The notes under the pieces: model-generated
The model's database searches: none
The model's input: only the letters and a program-made list of their open reading frames with translations
What the model was told of the DNA's origin: nothing
Shown here: positions 34,118 through 44,769 of the stretch, in pieces
How positions within the stretch are numbered: the stretch's first letter is position 1
Layout of the letters: each line of letters starts with the position of its first letter
Source of the DNA: Odiellus spinosus
Taxonomy: Eukaryota; Arthropoda; Arachnida; Opiliones; Phalangiidae
NCBI GenBank assembly: GCA_963920705.1
Contig: OY987225.1
Coordinates: 11,984,829 to 12,048,828, forward strand
DNA length: 64,000 nucleotides
Direction of reading: 5' to 3'
Made by a program: the position numbers and the translations under genes

Positions 34118-34577
34118 TGTCATTTCTGGTGATTCATACTTATAAGGAGATGTGACTTGTGGGTGTACAGTTCTGGTCATTATACTTATAGGGTTGTTTA
34201 CTTATGTATGTATGGGACGAATAATGTTATATATATGTTGGCCTTGGGGCTTGTGTGGATCGAGGGCTATATAGCCATATAGTATCTTCAGCTGCATTTA
34301 CGAACTTTAACCCCCATGGAGCGAAAGAACGCGGTGATAGCGAAGATCGGAGAGCAAGACGGGGGCTTTGTTGAAGCCTAAGCCGATGTTCAGGTGATTG
34401 TAATGGTTAGCATGTTAGAGTGAAAATGTAAAGGAGAAAGCGTTTGTTTTCTGCCACTCCTAAAAGGAACTCGAAAGAAGGACGACATAGCCAAAGAAAT
34501 GAATAAAGATATTTGGAATCGAAATTGGTGTTTAAATGAATTAGTTACTTAAATAATTCGCTTGGTGGAAAATAAAA
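34118..34577 (+). repeat. 3' LTR of non-coding LTR element, copy A
   Basis: It starts TGTCATTTCTGG after the GGCGGGGGAA tract and ends GGAAAATAAAA. Confidence 0.85.
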
Positions 34578-34733
34578 TAGTTTGAGCCAGTTTATTGTGT
34601 GTCCTTTTAATCAGTTACATTTGGTATTTATATGCCGTGATAAAAACTTCTTAATCACAATTTGATATGGTAAATAAAACATATAATAATATTTCGTCAT
34701 AGAGAAAAAACATAAAATAGATATAACACAACC

Positions 34734-35530
34734 GTTATCAGACCATCGAGGTAGGGATAGAACATTTCAACAGGTAGCAGTAAGAAATTGGTGGCCATCC
34801 ATTACCCAAGATGTCATTGACTAGGTCACGGGTTGCTCTTTGTGTCAAGAGTTTATGTAACAAAATAGGAAAAAAACTTGGCAATTTTTGAGATCAATGT
34901 AGAAATATGGGATGGAATTAGAATTTCAAGATAGATCGACAGGTTTTAGGATACTTAAAGAGTAATCAGCGTTAAGTATTAAAGAAATATTATAATAAGA
35001 GATAGGAACCTTAGATTGGAAGGAAACTCATCCTTTATATATAGTGCTTCAGCTAATTTTATGAAAAATAAGTCCTAAGTCGGGTGGTCCCTTTAAAATA
35101 GTAGCTAAACATTCCCCAGTGGTGTATGAGATAGTACCAGAAAAAATTTAGAGAAGTTAATTTAGAACACATTTTATTATACTGGACTATAAAACTAGGT
35201 TTGAAGATACTCCTTTGAGAAAGAAATGGGTAGCGTTCTCGACGATCTTCCATCAGATCATAGGATGGTCGTGGAATCCTTTTCAGAATCGGGGCCCGAG
35301 GATGAGAGTATCGATCGCTCCCATTCATGCACGCAACTCACCAGAGAAAGGTCTAGTCTCAGTCCATTCTCCTACAAGGGCATCAACTCCAACAGAATCA
35401 GAGAAACCGGAGCCACGACCACATTCCTCACCGGAATCAGGCACTCTTCCCGATTCAGATGCATATGGACTTCGGTATCCTATAGCTACCGATCATGAAA
35501 TTCAGGATGATTCTGATCAATCAGGGTTTT
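34734..35530 (+). pseudogene. Integrase and C-terminal remains of gypsy family 1, copy B
   Basis: Plus frames read NWWPSITQDVID and TGCSLCQEF, the zinc-binding end of integrase, completing sequence begun at 27,749-27,817. The following 300 bp contain scattered integrase-like text with many stops. A 105-codon open frame (35,215-35,532) ends in a Ser/Pro/Glu-rich tail (SPEKGLVSVHSPTRASTPTE) and may be the element's C-terminal tail. It has no recognised domain. Confidence 0.6.
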
Positions 35531-38200
35531 AATTATTTAACAATACCCTTATAATGTTACGTGAAACATTTATGTAGGATAATTCCGCAGAAATCGCTCT
35601 TAACTTTTTGACATGAGTATTAGTAGTATTAGTGTCAAAAAACCGATCAGGCGAAACAAAGATCGAGTTCTTCGCTTCATTTTTGGGAAATACCACTACT
35701 ATATCCGGCATATGCAATTTATACTCAAGCGAAACCTCGTAATCAATAATTAACTTGAATGTTTCTTCAGAATACTTCTGATGATCGTCAATAAAAACTT
35801 GTAGCTCTATTCAACATGTATGAAAATAAAGGGAGGAAAATTCCCCTATATGATGTCGACCGACATAAGAAGTAAAAATTACTTCGAAGATCCAAATCTC
35901 TTGCCGCATCTCAGAGTTTTGATACCAAGTTGGACATTTCACTTAAGGAAATCGCAAGATTCCAGATAAAGAGAATGGCCTATTGGACTCATTTTCACGA
36001 GTCAAGAATTGTATGACAATACTTCAGTATCAACGGAAATCTACTAGGATATGTCTCCTCTCGAAGGAGATGAGCAAATTGAATTAGAAGTTCAAGGTCA
36101 AGATGTACAGGAAATCGAAATTCAAAATCAAGAGCCCATCAATGAAGAGGGGAATTACCGAACGTATGAAAAATTCCAAGACTCCAGTTAACATTCATCA
36201 AGGGGACGACTTATTGGACGATACATTAGAAGAATGGATATACATGAATCTCTTTACATTTGTAAACGATGTTACTCACAATGTACGCTTTCCGTGAAGT
36301 ACTGCCCCGTTAAACGAAGCACAGAAAAAATGTTTCAAATATATTTACGGGAATTCCCTTTCTTTTTGTGGACTTCAATAGACTTTTATCGTGAAATATT
36401 ATTCCATTTCTCTAAAACGCGGGGTGATATAACAGAAAAAAAAACTAAAAAAAGTTCTAAAATGAATGACTCCAGTACGAGTCATTACTCCTTGTAAAAA
36501 ATATTATTTTTAGTGGAAGATTCGCGAGAATGGATCATTAGTTGCGTTCGCTTATTCGCTCATAAAATTTTTTCTTTTTCGAGATTAAAGATTGTGTTTT
36601 CAAGTTTTGGTCTGTTTCTGATAAATTACAAAGAAATGTTCCAATTTGATTCATTAATATGGAATCTTGAAGAAATGTTTCTTTTTTTGTCCATTTCGGT
36701 TGAATTTAGTAATTTTCCATTTGATCCATTTCGGTTTTAAGTGAAATTTGCCCATTGGTAATTTTTTCTTCGAATTTAAAAATTGTTTTGTCATCTCATT
36801 TGATGGAATTGACAAGATAATTCTCTGTTTAGTCGTTTTACTATGAATTAAGATAGAATTACCCTAATCGATCCATTTTCCTCGTATTTCAAAGTATTTT
36901 TTTTTTTCGAATTTAAATGTTAATTTTCAGAGTTGGTCAATTTTGTTCAAATTCAGAAGAGTTTTTACATTTGACTCTGTTTTCGTTGACTCTTAAGGCG
37001 CCAGAATTGATTTTGACCGAAAGGAAAACTTTTTACAGGGTATGCGTACCACTAAAATTCCAGCTAAATTGTGAAACTTATTGAATAAATTTAAGGGGTG
37101 ATCCGTAAATGAATAATTTCGTAACTCTTAAACGGTGCCCCGTAAGATAAAATGTAATAGACAGTTTTCGACTCAAAATGACCCATTGAACACAGAATTT
37201 CGGTTATATTGCCCTTTATTCAAATTACTCAAAGCCTTCTTTTTATAAATATATGTAAACTGCTACTTACCCGAAATTGTCCATCTGCAATAGCTCCGCG
37301 ATTGATTTATTTAAACAATTTATAAATTTATCAATTATCTTAAAAGAAAAATCTAGTAAAAACAACTTCAGTCTGATTTTTAAACACCTAGTTTTCTTCT
37401 TCGCATATCGAATAACTTTTCTCGATTATGTCGATCGATGAAAGAGAAGCTCGTAGTCTCGTTCAGAAAAAAATCTGCAATTGTATATAGGATAATCTTC
37501 AAGCCCTATAAAATCCAGCAATAATCTTTTATCTTAAATATTGGTGAAAAATGGGCGTTAAAGAATGTTCCTTATATGACAGAGTTCTTTGACACTTACT
37601 GTAGATAACTACAGAGTCTTAAAAAATATATCCAAAAGCTATAATATAATATTAACTATTTGCTGCTACCCACGAAGGTATTATAGTTAGTCTTTTTAGC
37701 TAAAAAAATAAGCTTGGACTTTTTTATTTAGTTTAGATTTTCTCAACGTTCTTTCGCTATTTAGCCGTTTTATGGCAGTTTCGCAAACTTAAAACCGCGA
37801 CCGCCTTGCTAATTTTCGCCAGATAAGGTTAAGTTTTAAAGGGGTGTAAAGCATACATCTAAGGTATATTATTATTTGGTTTGCCCCCCTTTCTTCCAAA
37901 AAAATCTCAAAAACCAATTTCTCGCTAAAGTATTATTCCCAGTCCCAAAACAATTTCTCCTCAAACTATAGTGTTCGCGGGTAATTCCGTCCGCTTTTAT
38001 AAATAAAACTTTTACGCGTATTTCAAGCTACTTTGCTTTCCATAAGTTTGATTGGTCTGATTGATGCGAGACGTTTTTCAAAGTCAGTCGACGAGGCCAA
38101 TTCCGTCCAGAAGAGTGTAATTCCGTCCGGCCTGAGTCTAATTCCGACCAGTTACGGGTAAAACCCACCCACCCGTAGATAACCATTGACTACGGTTACA
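35531..38200. other. AT-rich spacer
   Basis: No gene is recognised. Small ORFs at 35,529-35,717 (minus) and 36,060-36,160 (plus, Glu/Gln-rich) have no family. The motif TAATTCCGTCC (with one CTAATTCCGACC variant) recurs at about 37,984, 38,099, 38,120 and 38,140, suggesting a small repeat or transposon end. Confidence 0.4.
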
Positions 38201-38204
38201 TTGG

Positions 38205-39075
38205 GCTCTGAACGTCGACGTAAGGGAACGACGACGTTTCGTCGACGCTCGTGAACGTCGACATTCGGAAAAAGGGAGCGGTTACATTGTCGTCGTTTGA
38301 ATGTACCCTTGTAGAATATTTCCTCCTAACGGTGTTTTTCTGGTATGGAATATTAGAAAAGGGAGGAGGGCGATCTTTAAAATTAATTCGGGATCTTTAA
38401 AATTGAATCGGGATCTTTAAAATTAAATCGGGATCTTTAAAATTAAATCGGGATCTTTAAAATTAAATCGGGATCTTTAAAATTAAATCGGGATCTTTAA
38501 AATTAAATCGGAATCTTTAAAATTAAATCGGGATCTTTAAAATTAAATCGGGATCTTTAAACTTAAATCGGGATCTTTAAAATTAAATCGGGATCTTTAA
38601 AATTAAATCGGGATCTTTAAAATTAAATCGGGTATATTATTTCGGTATAACTGCTTGCCTCTGATTTTTATTTAATAATATTAATATAATATAGTATTTA
38701 TAATATAGTATAATATTAATTGTATGTACTAAATTATATACGCTTATCTTAAATAATATCAGTTAATTTATTTTAAATTTTGAAAATCAAACCTCTGCTA
38801 TTAATGAATTTTTCAGTAGCTGGCTACTTAGTTCAATAATTTAAATATGTTAAAAAAATCGTTATTACGCTTGAGAATAAAGTAGTTCAGAAAATAAAAT
38901 GCAATATCAAAAAAATAGTAGCATTTATATAGTAAGAAAAATTCTACTATGTGGCGAACAACGACTTTCACGGGTTACATGCCACCTCGAACGTCGACGT
39001 AAGTCCTTAAATCGACGGTTCGAGGTAGTTTTCGTTAAGTCGACGTATCTCCTCGAACGTCGACGTTTGTCCGTT
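38205..39075. mobile_element. Element with GAACGTCGACG flanks around a 20-bp array
   Basis: GGTTACAT followed by GAACGTCGACGTAAG occurs on the left (38,189-38,226) and again on the right (38,975-39,003). Further GAACGTCGACR copies lie at about 38,252 and 39,055. Between them are the 13-unit array and AT-rich DNA. The arrangement suggests a non-coding transposon, but true ends and a target duplication were not established. Confidence 0.4.
38372..38631. repeat. 20-bp minisatellite, 13 units
   Basis: Unit GATCTTTAAAATTAAATCGG, 260 bp, nearly homogeneous. The first two units and two internal units carry single substitutions. Confidence 0.95.
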
Positions 39076-39196
39076 TACATGGAAAAGGGATGGTCAAGCC
39101 CATAGGAATAGCTAGACCCATGACATTGTAAAAGAGGCTGAAAAGAACCTCTTTAAACAATTTGAATGGCGTTTCGAGATTCCTTTAAACACGAAG

Positions 39197-39600
39197 TTTT
39201 TCAAATCACGTTTTTCAAATCACGTTTTTCAAATCACGTTTTTCAAATCACGTTTTTCAAATCACGTTTTTCAAATCACGTTTTTCAAAGCACGTTTTTC
39301 AAAGCACGTTTTTCAAAGCACGTTTTTCAAATCACGTTTTTCAAAGCACGTTTTTCAAAGCACGTTTTTCAAAGCACGTTTTTCAAAGCACGTTTTTCAA
39401 ATCACGTTTTTCAAATCACGTTTTTCAAAGCACGTTTTTCAAAGCACGTTTTCCAAAGCACGTTTTTCAAAGCACGTTTTTCAAAGCACGTTTTTCAAAT
39501 CACGTTTTTCAAATCACGTTTTTCAAATCACGTTTTTCAAATCACGTTTTTCAAATCACGTTTTTCAAATCACGTTTTTCAAATCACGTTTTTCAAATCA
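39197..39600. repeat. 14-bp minisatellite, ~29 units
   Basis: Unit TTTTTCAAATCACG with an AGCACG variant in runs. Homologous arrays in the other composite copies have about 1, 8 and 5 units. Confidence 0.95.
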
Positions 39601-40035
39601 AATATTTTATTTCTGACATACTCAAACCCCACACGCATAAGCTCCCTTATTATCTCGTTCGCGACGACTTGTTTGTTATTTTTGAGTTTTCATTACTGAC
39701 AGACTAGAACCAAAACATTCATAAGCTACCTTTTATCTCGTTCGCGACGACCCCTTATTAACAACGTCTTGTTTTCTGTATTGTATATCTATGAAGATAT
39801 AAGGAGTTTTTCGCTAAAGTTTAACCAATTACCCGTGGTAACGAGGATGAGCGTCTAACACTCGATCGTAAAGCTGTGAAGCTTCGAGCGCGACGCGGTT
39901 TTTTCGGAAATTCGGGAGACCACTTGGTGGAAAATCGATATCTTAAAAAAAAATTGATATTTTAAATTTGTCCGGAACATCACGCCGTGACGTCTGGTGG
40001 GTGAGAGACGAAGGTTTTTTCGATTCTTTCGAGAT

Positions 40036-40111
40036 ATAGATAGTTAGATATAGAGATAGATAGATAGAGAGAGATAGAGATAGAGAGAGATAGATAGAGA
40101 GAGATAGAGAG

Positions 40112-40160
<49 letters not shown>

Positions 40161-40215
40161 TGTATATAGATGTATGTATGTATGTATATATGTATATATA
40201 TATATATATATATAA
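40036..40215. repeat. GATA/GAGA/TA microsatellite
   Basis: Runs of AGATAGAT, AGAGAGAT and finally TATATA lie within composite copy 3. Other copies have only a short TATATA at this place. Confidence 0.95.
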
Positions 40216-40904
40216 GTGACAGAGACCGAGTTTTTTCGATTCGATGACGTATTTCGTCTTATTGCAAGACGCCAACGCCGCAGTGAATACAGTACCTAGA
40301 CCCCACTAGGGTTGGGTCTAGCTAAAAACTATTAAATGGTGCGTTAATCACATCATCAGATATAAATATTTTCATTAAAGAGTGAGAAATCGTAGTTAAG
40401 CTGTCTTTAGCAGGTTTGTAAGACGAAAAGCATTAAAGAGGAATTAACAAAATTAGGGTTTAAAAGCTTATTTGTATAATGAAACGTAACATATAGGTTT
40501 AAAAATAATAATCACGGAAAGATTTCAATGTAAACTTTCTTTATGCGAAAAATAAATTAATTAATCCTCTTACGAGGTTATTAGTAGAACCCAGAGTTGC
40601 CAGATTCGTTTTGAAATTTTCGCCCAATCCAAACGTACAATGCCCAATTTAGGCGGGAAACAGCCCAACTGGCAGTTCTGATTAACGGATCTGAACTGAC
40701 CTACTGAACTATACCGAACTAGAAAAGTTACCCAGCATGCCATGGGAATTTATACGAATATCTAAAATAAGTTTGTGCGTGCCAAGAGTATTGGGAATGA
40801 GAAAAAAACAAAGATATCTAAGACCGCTAATCTTTATTTCGCCAAGCGAGCTAGCGAACACTAACATGTGAATAGGTTTTGAAAACTACTTGGTAGCATC
40901 ATGA

Positions 40905-42090
40905 TTATTATTATAATGGGAAACTGCGCAAATGGGGACGGTGATAATGGGAAAGGCGCTTATGGGAAACTGCGCTAATAGGCACATACCGTCATTTATA
41001 GGAATTCACGTTATTACTCGCAAAAATTTACTATTTTGGCGCATTAAAAGTGTTTGAGAAATCGTATGGACTTGAAACTCGCGCTGGGACTCAGATTTTA
41101 TGGATTTGAAGAGAAACGCTAGATTTGCAGTAGGGCTATAGGCCGTTTATATTAGTTTCGTGAATTAAGAACTAAGAGGATCAATGTTTGCGATTTCTGG
41201 CGCGATGTGTGAACGATTTCTCTGTCTCGATTATACAGACGCGACGTCTGATTGCATAGCCTCATATGTCATAATCTATCGTCCCACCAGTTATCACCCA
41301 GTGTTCACAAAAGAGTATACCGCTAATAACATGGGTGTACCCCATAACAGCAGTTCCCAGAAGAGCAGTTCCCTAAATAGCAGCCTCGTTTTCCAAAAAA
41401 CAGCGGCAAATCTCAAAACTGCTCTTTTCATTAGAGCGGCCGCTGTTTAGGGAACTGGTGGCCGCTCTTTTGGGAAATAGAGTTTTTCTAGGGCTGTGAG
41501 TTTTTCTCTAATATACGATGTTCGGCTCTGATACAAACTTGGGAAAGGAGCTCTTATCTAGCCCAATACGAGGTAATCGTCCTTCATACCTAACATACCA
41601 AGCCAAACTATTACAAAGTAATCGTCTTTCATCGAACCATGGGTTATATGTATGTCCTATCGCAACCTAACCTCACCCAATACGAAGTATTCGCCCTTCA
41701 TCAAACCTTGGGAATGGATATCTTACCAAACCTAACTTAACCCTGTTAAACCATTACGAAGTATTCGTACTTCATCAAACCATAGAAATGGATGTCTATC
41801 CCAGCCTAGCCTAACCTAACCCATTAAAACCATTGAAAGTATCCATCCTTCATCAAACCTTGGGAATGTACGTCTAACCTAACACTTGTGTAGATAGATA
41901 TAAGTTGCAGGTCAAGATTCTAAAAATCGTACGTACAGCCCCTAAAAATTCATCAAGTACTTCAATCCGCTATTTCGGGAACCGCTGTAATGGGAACTGT
42001 TATAATGAATAAACTGGGTTTTTGGGAACCGCTGTTTTGAGAACTGCTGTTTTGGGAACCGCGATTATGGGAACTGCTCATATATGAGGG
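40905..42090. repeat. Repeat unit with GGGAACTGC motifs and ~70-bp tandem copies
   Basis: Clusters of TAATGGGAACTGCTGT-like text lie at 40,915-40,985, 41,340-41,465 and 41,985-42,085. A tandem array lies at about 41,520-41,890, with units of 60-75 bp built on TACGAAGTATTCGTCCTTCA and CCTTGGGAATG, punctuated by CCTAACCTAACC. The right part matches the complement of 62,740-63,040, so this is a dispersed element. It has no coding capacity. Confidence 0.6.
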
Positions 42091-42389
42091 CTTCCCAATA
42101 ACATCACTGAGACGGTACAGTCGATGAAGCACTTCTACAAAAATGGTGATAATCAAAAACTATATGGAAGTATAGGGCTCCATTACTTTCATCAACCGAC
42201 CTAGATTGCTGCATTAACTATCTAACTGAAAAACTACAAAGAGATATGAATACCTCTATCCCGTTCAAATCAAAATAAAACTAAAAAAAGTTGGAAAATA
42301 ACTTTCCTGTTGGTCTTCTGGAGAGCTCATCAAAACCCTAAAAAATAAGTAGTATCACCGGACGATGAACTTAAATATGCCAATATTAG

Positions 42390-42722
42390 GACAGTCGTGT
42401 TCGTAAAATATATTCAAATTCAATATGCGATCAAGTTAATAAAGACCCGAAATCTTTTTGGCATACGTAAATGGGAAGTCAAAAAGTAGGAATTAGCCAA
42501 ATATCACCTTGAAAAAAGGAGATTCTATAAAAATCTCGAACAATGACACATATATCTTCTACAATATAGCTCAGGAAATCTCGGACACTTTCATCTTATC
42601 ATCGAAGACAAAAATAACAAACCGCTTCATAAAGTGCAAAATTATTGAAACGGACATTAAAACCGCCGTTACAAAGATGAAACCGAATATGTCCCCTGGA
42701 TCCGATGGAATACCAAAGGTTT
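42390..42722 (+). pseudogene. LINE (non-LTR) RT fragment
   Basis: Two plus frames read VNKDPKSFW, then a frame change, ISNNDTYIFYNIAQEISDTF, and ETDIKTAVTKMKPNMSPGSD. The last is the block just before the RT fingers in Jockey/CR1-like LINEs (KMKP.SPGPDGIP). It stops at once after SDGIP. It is a short truncated relic. Confidence 0.7.
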
Positions 42723-43176
42723 CGATAGTTTGCTAACTGCTTGCGAAGTGAAAAATTTTCGAGAGAATGTACCCGGTGGGCGGTCTTTTTAATTTTGTCA
42801 AGTCGCGCCGGCCTCTCTCTGACTCACAGGTGTTTGTTTAAAAAACCTTTTCTTTTCAAAACTAAAGATTTGACCTATTCTAAAGTCTATTTCCTCCCTT
42901 TTTTGCCAAGGGAGTTACGATTTATAATGTATAAGCTAAATCTAATCAATTTAGATTATTTAGACGCATCTTTCAAACATTTAGTATAGAATACTTATAG
43001 CTACTATGCTGTGGCACTATAGAAGTTTCTCTGTGACACAGTTGGTACAAAGAAAATGGAATAATCTTGGATCCAGCAATAAAAGAGACACCTGTTTCTA
43101 TTGAAGATGTCTTTTTGCAAGGTTGGGTCGAAGATTATCTATCTATAAATTTTGCCAGCCTTGAAACCAACCTTAA

Positions 43177-43597
43177 AGGGAGAATGCAACCTAATAACAA
43201 GTGATTTTTTTTATCGATTCCTTATCGTTTAATTAGGCCTAATCCATCATTAAACAAATTAACAAACAAATATTAAACTAAAAATAAATTTAGAACTTGC
43301 CCGGAAAATAGGCTTAGCGGGATTCATGGAGATCCTGAATTTCCTCGGTGCAAGGTCTAGCGACCAAATGAGCGAAGACCGGTCGTTCACGCGAGATCTC
43401 CACGCGTTCGATTGGTCGCTAGACCTTACACGTGAGGAAATCAGGATCTCCATGAATCCCGCTAAGCCTATTCTCTGAGCAAGTTTTAAATTTATTTATT
43501 GTTTAATATTTGTTTTGTAAACTTTTTACTGGTGGACTAGGCCTATTTAAACGATAAGGAATCGATTAAAAATCACTTATTAGGTTGCATTCTCCCT
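43177..43597. mobile_element. 421-bp foldback MITE with TTAA duplications
   Basis: TTAA lies at 43,173-43,176 and 43,598-43,601. The ends AGGGAGAATGCAACCTAATAA are inverted, and the arms stay complementary for about 200 bp with mismatches, leaving a small centre near 43,390. The arms include TAGGCTTAGCGGGATTCATG. A piggyBac-like or Kolobok-like transposase would recognise TTAA. A minus ORF in the arm is incidental. Confidence 0.85.
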
Positions 43598-43618
43598 TTA
43601 AGAGCCGCTAAATAACTA

Positions 43619-43838
43619 GCCAACATCTTCCATGGGAACCATTAAGATGTTGGCTTTTTTCAAGGTTGGGACGAAGTAGCCACTTCGACGGTAGAAATTG
43701 GGGTAGGCATCCTTCGGTATCATACATATAAAGGGAGATGAGCCCCGTGCTCTCACTGCATGAGAGCACGGGGTTCATACCTTTTTGTATACCTGATACT
43801 GAAGGATGCCTACCCCCTTTTCTACCCGCGAAGTGGTC
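43619..43838. mobile_element. Second foldback element with strong central hairpin
   Basis: An 11-bp-arm hairpin (GCCAACATCTT / AAGATGTTGGC) lies at 43,619-43,653. A long inverted repeat at 43,680-43,838 (CCACTTCG...GGTAGGCATCCTTC against GAAGGATGCCTACC...CGAAGTGG) centres on a hairpin with 16-bp arms (GAGCCCCGTGCTCTCA) at 43,740-43,776. It is non-coding. Target duplication not identified. Confidence 0.7.
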
Positions 43839-44295
43839 TATTCTCTTCTTTTTTTAGGCAAGGGGACTGACTGTTACCTCCGAAAGGGGGAGAGTGACTT
43901 TATTTTTTAATTTTGCTAATGGGTTATTGCGGAAACGGGATAAAAATTGGGTATATCACGTGCAACCCATCGTTCAGTTACCAGAGCCACCTATTAAGAA
44001 ATGGCCAAACAAACATTCTATACCATATTCGAACCTAGTATGACTTGTTAGCGCTGTACAAAGGGTACACAATCTATCGATTGTTTCGTCGCCAAATCTC
44101 TAATTAAAATGAATTGAAAAATTCAAATAGCATCTTAATTGGGGAATAACCTCCATACACGAAACATATTATAGTTACAGAGTCCCTGGTTTATAATTCG
44201 CCGAGAAAAATGAAAATTAAATACTTTAAATATAACTCATCAGATTTTAACATTAATTTAATTCGTGACTAATTAATATAGAAATCTTAAATCAT

Positions 44296-44751
44296 TGTCA
44301 TTTCTGGTGATTCATACTTATAAGGAGATGTGACTTGTGGGTGTACAGTTCTGGTCATTATACTTATAGGGTTGTTTACTTATGTATGTATGGGACGAAT
44401 AATGTTATATATATGTTGGCCTTGGGGCTTGTGTGGAGGGCTATATAGCCATATAGTATCTTCAGCTGCATTTACGAACTTTAACCCCCATGGAGCGAAA
44501 GAACGCGGTGATAGCGAAGATCGGAGAGCAAGACGGGGGCTTTGTTGAAGCCGAAGCCGATGTTCGGGTGATTGTAATGGTTAGCATGTTAGAGTGAAAA
44601 TGTAAAGGAGAAAGCGTTTGTTTTCTGACACTCCTAAAAGGAACTCGAAAGAAGGACGACATAGTCAAAGAAATGAATAAAGATATTTGGAATCAAAATT
44701 GGTGTCTAAATGAATTAGTTACTTAAATAATTCGCTTGGTGGAAAATAAAA
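44296..44751 (+). repeat. 5' LTR, non-coding LTR element
   Basis: 456 bp, TGTCATTTCTGG...GGAAAATAAAA. It includes TATATATG near 44,410. The 72-codon ORF repeated in both LTRs is probably accidental. Confidence 0.9.
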
Positions 44752-44769
44752 TGGTGCCGAAACCCGGGA
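44752..44769 (+). promoter_or_regulatory. Primer binding site, tRNA-Phe type
   Basis: TGGTGCCGAAACCCGGGA is the complement of an 18-nt tRNA 3' end ending in UUUCGGCACCA. That fits metazoan phenylalanine tRNA, whose acceptor arm starts GCCGAAA. It begins directly at the LTR end. Confidence 0.75.

Larger units (their letters stand above)
32751..34577 (+). mobile_element. Deleted copy of the non-coding LTR element (copy A)
   Basis: It is flanked by TAGTT duplications (32,746-32,750 and 34,578-34,582) and inserted in the gypsy family-2 LTR. It begins with only the first ~31 bp of the 5' LTR, passes straight into the minisatellite, and ends with a complete 460-bp 3' LTR (34,118-34,577). The primer site, most of the internal region and the 20-bp array are missing compared with copy B at 44.3-48.4 kb. 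A GA-rich microhomology (GAGA/AAATG) at the join suggests slippage or template switching. The 3' LTR has a 4-bp insertion relative to copy B. Confidence 0.85.
27818..34728 (-). mobile_element. Ty3/gypsy element, family 2, with two nested insertions
   Basis: The low-coordinate LTR is 27,818-28,003. The high-coordinate LTR is 32,710-32,750 plus 34,583-34,728, split by an insertion. Target duplications CAACC lie at 27,813-27,817 and 34,729-34,733. On the minus strand the LTR begins TGTTATATC. Inside it, a TGGCGACGG primer-site-like sequence lies next to the 5' LTR, and a purine tract (AGAGAGGATAT) lies before the 3' LTR. Gag, protease, reverse transcriptase, RNase H and integrase follow in order. 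The LTRs differ at about six positions by eye. Confidence 0.9.
20000..35530 (+). mobile_element. Family-1 Ty3/gypsy copy B, split by nested insertions
   Basis: Decayed plus-strand pieces occur in gypsy order. Gag lies at about 20,680-20,960. The gag C-terminus with a zinc-knuckle relic lies at about 22,850-23,010, and reverse transcriptase/RNase H at about 23,400-23,660. Linker sequence runs to 23,898. The integrase zinc region spans 27,749-27,817 and 34,734-34,870, and a terminal ORF lies at 35,215-35,530. Copy A at 1.3-3.2 kb, which lacks the insertions, confirms that 23,898 joins 27,749. It also confirms that 27,817 joins 34,734. No LTRs were recognised. Confidence 0.7.
39090..40328 (-). 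mobile_element. Composite repeat family, copy 3 (longest array)
   Basis: It runs from GATGGTCAAGCCCATAGGAA to ...GGGTTGGGTCTAGCTAAAAA, the full length of the family in inverse orientation to copies 1, 2 and 4. It carries a 29-unit 14-bp array and a GATA-type microsatellite. The inverted TAGCTAGACCCA at both ends supports a TIR element. The long ORF across the array is a by-product of the 14-bp period. Confidence 0.8.

Noticed and set aside
39166..39699. 177-codon ORF with a repeating 14-residue peptide
   Set aside because: It is an artefact of the 14-bp minisatellite: three units make a 42-bp period without stops.
39943..40275. 110-codon minus ORF rich in Ile/Tyr/Ser/Leu
   Set aside because: It is the reading of a GATA/TA microsatellite.
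44330..44548. 72-codon ORF present identically at 47,974-48,192
   Set aside because: It lies in both LTRs of one element, so identity reflects LTR duplication, not protein conservation. No family recognised.
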